Assembly (NCBI GenBank): GCA_964396505.1
Contig: CAYNFJ010000132.1
Coordinates: forward strand, 1-5,178
Source: DQTL01 sp964396505
Lineage (GTDB): Bacteria; Bacteroidota; Bacteroidia; Flavobacteriales; Flavobacteriaceae
Length of the DNA: 5,178 nt
Direction of reading: 5' to 3'
Part shown: piece by piece, positions 1 to 5,178 of the stretch
How the letters are laid out: the number at the start of each line of letters is the position of its first letter
How positions within the stretch are numbered: position 1 is the stretch's first letter
Notes under the pieces: model-generated
Told to the model about the DNA's origin: nothing
Database searches by the model: none
The model's input: the letters and a program-made list of their open reading frames with translations, nothing else
Made by a program: the position numbers and the translations under genes

Positions 1-104
1 AGATGTAAACATTTCAATTTTTAGAGCGTTTGCAAAAATGAGAAAGTTTTTATTAACCTTGTGCTTGGAAGTCGCCACTGGGCATATGCTGAACGTTCTA
101 TATA
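1..104. other. Short left-edge intergenic stretch
   Basis: This AT-rich stretch lies downstream of the minus-strand lipoprotein gene and runs to the window edge. I found no strong hairpin followed by a T-run that would act as a terminator for that gene. It contains the short palindromes gcatatgc and gaacgttc between about 83 and 99. A plus-strand reading frame opens at 38 and runs into the antisense of the lipoprotein gene (stop at 161-163); it is treated separately as a weak observation and is not called as a gene. Confidence 0.5.
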
Positions 105-1478
105 TTATTTTTCTAATAGTTGCTGCAATTGTTTTTCAATACGAGATTGCGACAATAAAGTAAAGTTATTAATGACTTTACCGTCTGTATCAATTAGAAT
201 AGCTCTAGGATATTCGCTGGAAACCAACTTTTTACCCATACTGTTTTTTGGCAATGAATATTGATTTTTCATCTTTCCGGCAAAGTTGCTGGCCGTATTG
301 AAATCAGATGAAATATTAATTCCTAAAAAGAAAAGATCCGGATATTTTTTGGATAAATAAGCAATTCGTTTTCTTAAGAAATCATTCGATGAAAAATTAC
401 TGGACCAAAAATACACTACCGATTTTTTGTGATTAATCAGTTTTTGTATTGGAATGGTATCTCCATAAATGCTGAGTAATTTAAAATCAGGAAAAAAAGA
501 ATTGTTTGGTAATATAGCCTTGTCTTTTAAGAGCTGTTTTACGCAATGTATCGCTGTACTATCCGTTGAATTAGTATAAAATATTTTCAAATTATTGGAG
601 TCCAATGTACACGATTCATGGAACAACATATAGTTAATCTCTTGATATAACAACCTGTTTTTTAAATCGGGTAATTGAATTTTTGTAGTGATAAGTTTTA
701 GCAAATTATTTCTAAAGTTATCATTTAATGCCGTATTGTTATTTTCTTGATAAGCAATATTATATAGGTAAGATTCAATATAGTTTTGATAGGCATAATA
801 TCCGGATAATTTCGAATCATTTAAGTCAATTTTATCCTTTCTAAAACTGTAAAAATGATCAGATGGGACAAAACCAGTGGTGTCCAATGATTTATTGTGA
901 TAATAAGGATATAATTCTTTTAGTCGGTAGATGGGATACTGAATCACGCCCTGAGCCAAATGCAGAAATGCATCGGATAAATTATGGTTGGATTCTTGTA
1001 GTTTGTCCAGTAGGTTATGGTGACGGGTAAACAAGTCGTTAATCTTTTCTTCAAAAGCAGCTTCATCTAAAGAAAAATAACTGTAAAAATTAGTATTTTC
1101 TTGTTCGTTTGCCAAAAATAAACGAATCAATAGCTCGTTTTTATCTGCGCCTTCTCCGTCAAAAACCAAGGTTTCGTCAAAATCCCAAGTATTTAATCGT
1201 AAATAGAGACTATCACCGGGTTCTAAAAATACATATTGAAATTCATAACCATGTTTGAAATAATACAATCCGGAATCTAAACCAGTAAATCGTTTTCCAA
1301 ACGTATGTGCTTTGGACAGTGGTAAAGTATCAATAACCTGTTCATTTTTCATCAATAGAACCCAATTGGATTTCGGGTTGATAATTTCACCGCCAAAATA
1401 AAAACTCGCATCCTTAGATGGGTGTTTACAACCTATGGATACTATCAAGAGAAAAATATATACACTGTATTTTTTCAT
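105..1478 (-). CDS. Lipoprotein with cysteine-less thioredoxin-like (TlpA-type) C-terminal domain
   Basis: The product is 457 residues, probably anchored in the cell envelope; its function is unknown. The N-terminus (MKKYSVYIFLLIVSIGC) is a type II signal peptide: basic start, hydrophobic core, and lipobox SIGC with Cys17 as the lipidated residue. Residues about 25-115 are beta-rich and resemble the N-terminal domains of Bacteroidota TlpA-like proteins. Residues 115-320 appear helical. Residues about 325-457 look like a thioredoxin fold: the strand VVYFWSS, then LFFLGINIS, then YPRAILIDTDGKVI with Pro424 at the cis-proline position. The usual WCxxC is replaced by NFSSN (residues 361-365), so both redox cysteines are gone. 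The only other cysteines, 290 and 312, lie outside this domain. Disulfide reductase activity is therefore unlikely. An in-frame TTG at 1481 could extend the protein by one residue, but the ATG at 1478 is preferred. The gene is transcribed alone, divergently from the ABC-F gene, and looks more AT-rich than the aroF region. Confidence 0.85.
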   Translation of the reverse strand: MKKYSVYIFLLIVSIGCKHPSKDASFYFGGEIINPKSNWVLLMKNEQVIDTLPLSKAHTFGKRFTGLDSGLYYFKHGYEFQYVFLEPGDSLYLRLNTWDFDETLVFDGEGADKNELLIRLFLANEQENTNFYSYFSLDEAAFEEKINDLFTRHHNLLDKLQESNHNLSDAFLHLAQGVIQYPIYRLKELYPYYHNKSLDTTGFVPSDHFYSFRKDKIDLNDSKLSGYYAYQNYIESYLYNIAYQENNNTALNDNFRNNLLKLITTKIQLPDLKNRLLYQEINYMLFHESCTLDSNNLKIFYTNSTDSTAIHCVKQLLKDKAILPNNSFFPDFKLLSIYGDTIPIQKLINHKKSVVYFWSSNFSSNDFLRKRIAYLSKKYPDLFFLGINISSDFNTASNFAGKMKNQYSLPKNSMGKKLVSSEYPRAILIDTDGKVINNFTLLSQSRIEKQLQQLLEK

Positions 1479-1483
1479 CAAGG

Positions 1484-1491
1484 CAAATGTA
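1484..1491 (-). promoter_or_regulatory. Candidate -7 box (TAnnTTTG) for the lipoprotein gene
   Basis: Read on the minus strand the sequence is TACATTTG, an exact match to the Bacteroidota sigma-ABfr -7 consensus TAnnTTTG. It ends only five bases before the ATG at 1478. The transcript would then be leaderless or nearly so. I do not see a good TTTG-type -33 element at the expected distance upstream, so the call rests on the -7 match and its position. Confidence 0.4.
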
Positions 1492-1627
1492 AGTGAGTCT
1501 GGCTTGTTCTCTTGTTAATTCGATGTTAAAAAGAAATGTATCATACTGGATTGAATAGAGGAAAAATGCCGGATAGGGTTTGGAATCGATTTTTTCACTT
1601 TCATAGCGAGTAACATTCATAAATAAA

Positions 1628-1654
1628 TCTTATTTTCGCGCCATAAAAATAAGA
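1628..1654. promoter_or_regulatory. Inverted repeat and -7-like box just upstream of the ABC-F gene
   Basis: A perfect 9-bp inverted repeat, TCTTATTTT (1628-1636) and AAAATAAGA (1646-1654), flanks a 9-base spacer cgcgccata and ends four bases before the ABC-F start codon. Its left part contains TATTTTCG (1631-1638), one mismatch from the Bacteroidota -7 box TAnnTTTG. If that box is used, transcription would start near 1643, inside the dyad, so the repeat would act as DNA rather than as a complete RNA hairpin. The arms are AT-rich and such repeats arise by chance in AT-rich intergenic DNA. No clear -33 element is visible. Confidence 0.3.
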
Positions 1655-1658
1655 ATAT

Positions 1659-3269
1659 ATGTTATCAGTATCCAATTTATCCGTACAGTTTGGAAAAAGA
1701 GTTTTGTTTGATGAAGTTAACGTACAATTTACCCAAGGAAATTGTTACGGTATTATCGGTGCTAACGGATCGGGAAAATCCACTTTTCTAAAGATTCTTT
1801 CCGGTCAGATAGACCCTACATCCGGTCATGTACACTTGGAAAAAGGAAAACGGATGTCTGTACTGTCTCAAGACCACTTTGCTTTTGATGCACATCCGGT
1901 TTTGGAAACGGTGATGATGGGAAACAAACCTTTGTTTGACTTAAAAAAAGAAATGGATGCGATCTATGCCAAACCCGATTTTTCAGATGAAGACGGCGTT
2001 CGCGTTGGGGATTTGGGCGTTTTATTTGAAGAAATGGGTGGGTGGAATGCAGAAAGTGATGCTGCCAATTTACTATCATCATTGGGTATTAAAGAGGAGT
2101 TGCATTATACTTTAATGTCTGATTTGGATAATAAAGCAAAAGTACGGGTCTTATTAGCACAAGCTATTTTTGGAAACCCCGATGTGCTGATTATGGATGA
2201 ACCTACCAATGATTTGGATTTTGAAACCATCGGATGGTTGGAAAATTTCTTAGCCAATTATGATAATACCGTCATAGTAGTTTCACACGACAGACACTTT
2301 TTAGATGCGGTTTGTACCCATATTTCTGATATTGATTTTGGTAAAATTACCCATTACTCGGGAAATTATACTTTTTGGTATGAATCCAGTCAATTAGCTG
2401 CCCGCCAACGTGCGCAACAAAATAAAAAGGCAGAAGACAAGAAAAAAGAACTGGAAGAATTTATCCGTAGATTTTCTGCCAATGTAGCGAAATCTAAGCA
2501 AGCGACTTCCCGAAAAAAGATGATTGAAAAGTTGAATGTAAATGATATAAAGCCCTCAAGCAGAAGATATCCGGGAATCTTTTTTGAAGAAGAGCGTACG
2601 GCAGGAGATCAAATATTGAATGTAGAACATTTGGCAAAATCCATAGACGGCGAAGTCTTGTTTAAGGATGTACATTTTAACTTAAACCGCGGTGATAAGG
2701 TCTTGATTATCTCTAAAAATTCCAGAGCTTTAACCAGTTTTTTTGAAATTTTAATGGGCAATGAAAAACCGGATACCGGTGATTTTCAATGGGGTGTTAC
2801 TACTTCACAAAGTTATTTACCGGTTGATAATTCCTCTTTTTTTAACAAAGATGTCAATTTGGTAGAATGGTTGAGAGAGTGGGCTAAAACCGAAGAAGAA
2901 CGCGAAGAAGTGCATTTACGTGGTTTTCTTGGAAGAATGCTCTTTAGTGGCGAAGAGGCTTTAAAGAAATGCAGTGTATTGTCCGGAGGTGAAAAGGTGC
3001 GATGTATGCTTTCGCGTATGATGATGACCAGAGCCAATGTGTTGTTGATAGATGAACCTACCAATCATTTGGATTTGGAATCTATTCAAGCTTTTAACAA
3101 TGGCTTAATCAAATTTAAAGGAACTATCTTATTTAGTACTCACGACCACGAATTTGCTCAAACGGTCGCCACTAGAATTCTGGAATTAACACCCAAAGGT
3201 GTGATTAATCGCTTTAGTACCTTTGACGANNNNNNNNNNAAAGAATTACGTCAAAAGATGTATAGTTGA
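1659..3269 (+). CDS. ybiT: YbiT-like ABC-F family ATPase, with 10-base assembly gap near the C-terminus
   Basis: This is a soluble ABC-F protein with two nucleotide-binding domains (NBDs) and no membrane segments. The family acts on translating ribosomes at or near the E-site; some members give antibiotic resistance. It aligns along its length with E. coli YbiT, as I remember that sequence. NBD1 has an intact Walker A GANGSGKST (34-42), Gln71, an arm region (about 88-135), Walker B VLIMDE (176-181) and H-switch His210. Its signature is degenerate (SDLDNKAKVR, 154-163), as in E. coli YbiT. A charged linker (about 243-305) includes SANVAKSKQATSR. NBD2 has a good signature LSGGEKVR (441-448), Walker B VLLIDE (461-466) and His495. 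However, its Walker A reads SKNSRALTS (352-360), with Leu358 in place of lysine, and the Q-loop glutamine is replaced by Pro388. Ten Ns (3230-3239) hide about four residues as drawn; the frame resumes as KELRQKMYS. ATG at 1659 matches family starts. Its client ribosome state is unknown. Confidence 0.93.
   Translation: MLSVSNLSVQFGKRVLFDEVNVQFTQGNCYGIIGANGSGKSTFLKILSGQIDPTSGHVHLEKGKRMSVLSQDHFAFDAHPVLETVMMGNKPLFDLKKEMDAIYAKPDFSDEDGVRVGDLGVLFEEMGGWNAESDAANLLSSLGIKEELHYTLMSDLDNKAKVRVLLAQAIFGNPDVLIMDEPTNDLDFETIGWLENFLANYDNTVIVVSHDRHFLDAVCTHISDIDFGKITHYSGNYTFWYESSQLAARQRAQQNKKAEDKKKELEEFIRRFSANVAKSKQATSRKKMIEKLNVNDIKPSSRRYPGIFFEEERTAGDQILNVEHLAKSIDGEVLFKDVHFNLNRGDKVLIISKNSRALTSFFEILMGNEKPDTGDFQWGVTTSQSYLPVDNSSFFNKDVNLVEWLREWAKTEEEREEVHLRGFLGRMLFSGEEALKKCSVLSGGEKVRCMLSRMMMTRANVLLIDEPTNHLDLESIQAFNNGLIKFKGTILFSTHDHEFAQTVATRILELTPKGVINRFSTFDXXXXKELRQKMYS
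3230..3239. other. Run of 10 N (assembly gap) inside the ABC-F gene
   Basis: Ten consecutive Ns follow FSTFD near the C-terminus of the ABC-F protein, and the codon at 3228-3230 is partly known (GAN, Asp or Glu). The reading frame is the same on both sides when ten bases are counted. The run may be a fixed-length scaffold placeholder: from memory, related proteins often have more residues between this Asp and the terminal ELRxKxY segment. The true length of the gene is therefore uncertain. Confidence 0.95.
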
Positions 3270-3291
3270 GAATATTATTTTGTTTTAGCGG
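3270..3291. other. 22-bp convergent gap between ABC-F and aroF stop codons
   Basis: The ABC-F gene (plus) and the aroF gene (minus) end facing each other with only 22 bp between their stop codons. The spacer is T-rich on the plus strand but contains no stem-loop that I can see, so neither gene has a recognisable intrinsic terminator here. Transcripts from the two sides may overlap at their 3' ends. Confidence 0.6.
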
Positions 3292-4383
3292 TCACTCTCC
3301 TTCATCATTGACAATCGCTTCTTGTTGGCGGATACTCTCTTGATGCACTTCTTTGAATAACTTACTGACAAATTTGATATCTAAGTTGGCTTTTTGTGAA
3401 ATGAGTGTCATTTTTTTAATCACTTCATTCCATCGGTCGGGTTGTAATACCGCTACATTGCGTTCTTTTTTTACCTGGGCTATTTCCTTGACAATTTCCA
3501 TTCTTTCTGCCAAGGTTTTAATCAAGGTTTTATCGGTTTCATTAATTTTTTTACGTAAAAGCTCTAATTTGTCAATATACTCCGGTTCTTTAAATTTTTT
3601 AGCTCTTACAATGAGTCGGGTAATGATCTCTTGATGTGTTTTTGGGGTAATTTGTTGCTTGGAATCGCTCCAAGCTTCATCAGGATGATGGTGTGTTTCT
3701 ATCATCAATCCATCGAACTGGAGGTCTAGAGCGGTCTGGGATACCTGTTCTATAATAGCTCGTTTTCCTGAAATATGAGAAGGGTCACATATCATAGGAA
3801 TATGAGGAAAACGGGACTTGAAATCTATGGGGATTTGCCATTGAGGCGGGTTTCGGTAATCGGTTTTTTCATAGGTTGAAAACCCTCTGTGAATAACTCC
3901 TAGATTAGTGATTCCGGCTTTGTATAGACGTTCTACACCGCCAATCCATAATTCTAAATCGGGATTAACCGGATTTTTGACCCATACTATTTTGTTGGTG
4001 TTTTGTAAGGCATCAGCAATTTCTTGAACGGCAAAAGGATTGGCTGTAGTACGGGCACCTATCCATAGAATATCTATATCGTGTTCCAGTGCTTGTTTCA
4101 CATGATTCGCATTGGCTACTTCTATGGCAATGAGCAGACCGGTTTCTTTTTTGACCTGTTGCAACCAAGTCAATGCAGGTGTGCCTACTCCTTCAAAACT
4201 ACCGGGGCGTGTTCTGGGTTTCCAGACTCCGGCTCGATACACATTTACTTTCGTGTCTTTGAGTTGGTGTGCTATTTCCAAAACTTGTTCTTTAGTCTCT
4301 GCGCTACAAGGTCCGGCTATGGTCAAGGGATATCCTAAATGCATATCTGTCAGCCATTTTCCAAGTTGTTTATTTTGTTCCAT
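3292..4383 (-). CDS. aroF: Bifunctional DAHP synthase / chorismate mutase (AroQ type, C-terminal)
   Basis: A 363-residue cytosolic enzyme. The N-terminal domain (about 1-262) is a type I-beta, KDO8P-synthase-like DAHP synthase, which condenses phosphoenolpyruvate with erythrose 4-phosphate. Visible motifs are IAGPCSAE (22-29), KPRT (55-58), GARTTANPF (109-117), VKNP (135-138), HRG (165-167) and DPSH (200-203). The expected metal ligands are Cys26, His203, Glu229 and Asp240, with the last three spaced as in the Thermotoga enzyme. The C-terminal domain (about 267-358) is an AroQ chorismate mutase, making prephenate from chorismate. Relative to the E. coli domain, Arg277, Arg294, Lys305, Arg317, Ser350 and Gln354 match active-site positions, while Asp48 and Glu52 align with Gln314 and Trp318. 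The fused mutase may also serve as a feedback sensor, as in other such fusions; that is inference. ATG at 4383 follows the tyrA stop by 34 bp, so the two genes are probably co-transcribed. The symbol follows common usage for this family. Confidence 0.95.
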   Translation of the reverse strand: MEQNKQLGKWLTDMHLGYPLTIAGPCSAETKEQVLEIAHQLKDTKVNVYRAGVWKPRTRPGSFEGVGTPALTWLQQVKKETGLLIAIEVANANHVKQALEHDIDILWIGARTTANPFAVQEIADALQNTNKIVWVKNPVNPDLELWIGGVERLYKAGITNLGVIHRGFSTYEKTDYRNPPQWQIPIDFKSRFPHIPMICDPSHISGKRAIIEQVSQTALDLQFDGLMIETHHHPDEAWSDSKQQITPKTHQEIITRLIVRAKKFKEPEYIDKLELLRKKINETDKTLIKTLAERMEIVKEIAQVKKERNVAVLQPDRWNEVIKKMTLISQKANLDIKFVSKLFKEVHQESIRQQEAIVNDEGE

Positions 4384-4417
4384 ATGATTTGTTTTAATTG
4401 ATATGTATCTTACGTAA

Positions 4418-5178
4418 TTAGGGTAAAATGTTTTTAATACGATTGGTCGCTTTCATAATTTGAAAGATGGGTTCAGGTTCTTCATTTTCAATATATTTTT
4501 TAAAAAGGCTTAAATTTTTAATATACTCATCCAATGACTTGACGATACTTTCTTTGTTTTCAATAAAAATAGGGGTCCAGGTTTCCGGCGAACTTTTGGC
4601 CAGACGAACGGTAGAGGCAAAGCCGCTGCCGGCCATATTGAAAATATTTTTTTCGCTTTTTTCAATTTCCATTACCGTTTTACCCAGCATAAACGAGCTG
4701 ATATGTGACAGATGTGATACATAAGCAATATGCGTATCGTGCGCTACACTTTCCATAAAATCGGTTTGCATCTCAAGTAAATCAAATAGTTCCAAGGCTG
4801 TTTTAAGAATATCCGGACGGGTCAACGACACATCGCATACAATGTTTTTTTTATGGGTAAATAAGTTGCTAATTGCCGCCTCGGGACCGGAGAATTCAGT
4901 TCCGGCTATGGGGTGGGCAGCAACAAAATTTCCTCTTTTTGGATGATTTTTAATGCTTTGACATATACGATGTTTGGTAGATCCTACATCAAATACAAGG
5001 GTGTTATTCTGTATTTTATTTAGAACTGTAAGGGATATTTCGGGTATTTTATCAACGGGAACTGCTATAATTACCAAGGATACTTGCGGTAAATCTTGTA
5101 AAGTAGCAGTCTGATCTATCAGTTGTAATTCCAAGGCCTTCTTGAGGTGATTGGGATTGGTATCTATACCGTAAATCG
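4418..5178 (-). CDS. tyrA: Prephenate dehydrogenase, N-terminus cut by the window edge
   Basis: NAD(P)-dependent oxidative decarboxylation of prephenate to 4-hydroxyphenylpyruvate, for tyrosine. The frame stays open to the window edge, giving 252 visible residues. A TTG at 5134 is not the start, because the upstream codons (IYGIDTNPNHLKKA) continue the fold. The missing part should be about 25-35 residues holding the dinucleotide-binding GxGxxG. The visible start is the second Rossmann strand, ending in Asp of GID, which suggests NAD rather than NADP preference. Then come IAVP (visible residues 37-40), DVGSTK (63-68) and AAHPIAGTEFSGPEAA (86-101), where His88 matches the histidine that contacts the prephenate hydroxyl. 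These are followed by HIAYVSHLSH (149-158; SHLPH is more usual) and GSGFASTVRLAKSSPETW (183-200), with Arg191 as the likely substrate-carboxylate binder. No ACT domain is visible. It lies upstream of aroF, and in other Bacteroidota, from memory, this block often also includes pheA and an aminotransferase. Confidence 0.94.
   Translation of the reverse strand, partial: IYGIDTNPNHLKKALELQLIDQTATLQDLPQVSLVIIAVPVDKIPEISLTVLNKIQNNTLVFDVGSTKHRICQSIKNHPKRGNFVAAHPIAGTEFSGPEAAISNLFTHKKNIVCDVSLTRPDILKTALELFDLLEMQTDFMESVAHDTHIAYVSHLSHISSFMLGKTVMEIEKSEKNIFNMAGSGFASTVRLAKSSPETWTPIFIENKESIVKSLDEYIKNLSLFKKYIENEEPEPIFQIMKATNRIKNILP

Noticed and set aside
71..79. Nine-base word gtcgccact shared with positions 3166-3174 in the ABC-F gene
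   Set aside because: The flanking bases differ on both sides, and a single 9-mer match in a window of this size is not evidence of a repeat or duplication.
1479..1481. TTG as start codon of the lipoprotein gene
   Set aside because: It adds a single residue before a normal ATG followed by a good signal peptide; the ATG at 1478 is the more natural start.
1426..1620. Minus-strand 64-residue open frame in the divergent intergenic region, starting at an ATG at 1620
   Set aside because: It overlaps the first 53 bases of the lipoprotein gene in another frame, runs through the candidate -7 box of that gene, shows no recognisable domain, and has no clear promoter of its own. A degraded remnant cannot be excluded, but there is no positive support.
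1816..2082. Minus-strand 88-residue frame inside the ABC-F gene
   Set aside because: It is antisense to the clearly coding ABC-F sequence and its translation has no domain-like character.
4081..4387. Two overlapping plus-strand frames within aroF
   Set aside because: Both are antisense to the strongly conserved N-terminal half of DAHP synthase and look like frame shadows.
4384..4417. Possible leader or regulatory element between tyrA and aroF
   Set aside because: The 34-bp spacer has only a short TACGTA palindrome and an A-rich run before the ATG; there is no room for an attenuator and no clear promoter box.
5132..5134. TTG as the start of tyrA
   Set aside because: The frame continues upstream to the window edge with residues that fit the second Rossmann strand (IYGIDTNP), so the gene is cut by the window and does not begin here.

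Overview
The window looks like an AT-rich chromosomal segment from a member of the Bacteroidota, probably a flavobacterium-like organism. Three things point there: a DAHP synthase with a C-terminal AroQ chorismate mutase placed directly after tyrA, an exported lipoprotein with a TlpA-like C-terminal domain, and gene starts that lack Shine-Dalgarno sequences but have TAnnTTTG-like boxes. This is inferred from protein and promoter character; no rRNA or other direct marker is present.

Layout from left to right: (1) positions 1-104 hold no convincing gene; (2) a minus-strand lipoprotein with a cysteine-less thioredoxin-like domain, 105-1478; (3) a 180-bp divergent intergenic region, 1479-1658, with candidate promoter elements for both flanking genes; (4) a plus-strand YbiT-like ABC-F ATPase, 1659-3269, interrupted near its C-terminus by a 10-base run of N; (5) a 22-bp convergent gap; (6) a minus-strand pair transcribed tyrA then aroF, with tyrA cut off by the right edge of the window and the DAHP synthase/chorismate mutase fusion at 3292-4383.

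The tyrA-aroF pair is a coherent aromatic amino acid unit. The fusion protein catalyses the first committed step of the shikimate pathway and, after the intervening steps made elsewhere, the conversion of chorismate to prephenate. TyrA then oxidises prephenate to 4-hydroxyphenylpyruvate for tyrosine. The ABC-F protein probably works on the ribosome, and the lipoprotein sits in the cell envelope; neither has a visible link to the aromatic genes.

I see no mobile element, CRISPR array, tRNA or rRNA, and no evidence of an undescribed multi-gene system. The most notable signal is in the ABC-F protein. Its second Walker A, second Q-loop and first signature motif are all degenerate, and together they make up one composite ATP site, while the other site is fully canonical. 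The second is the loss of both redox cysteines in the lipoprotein's thioredoxin-like domain.
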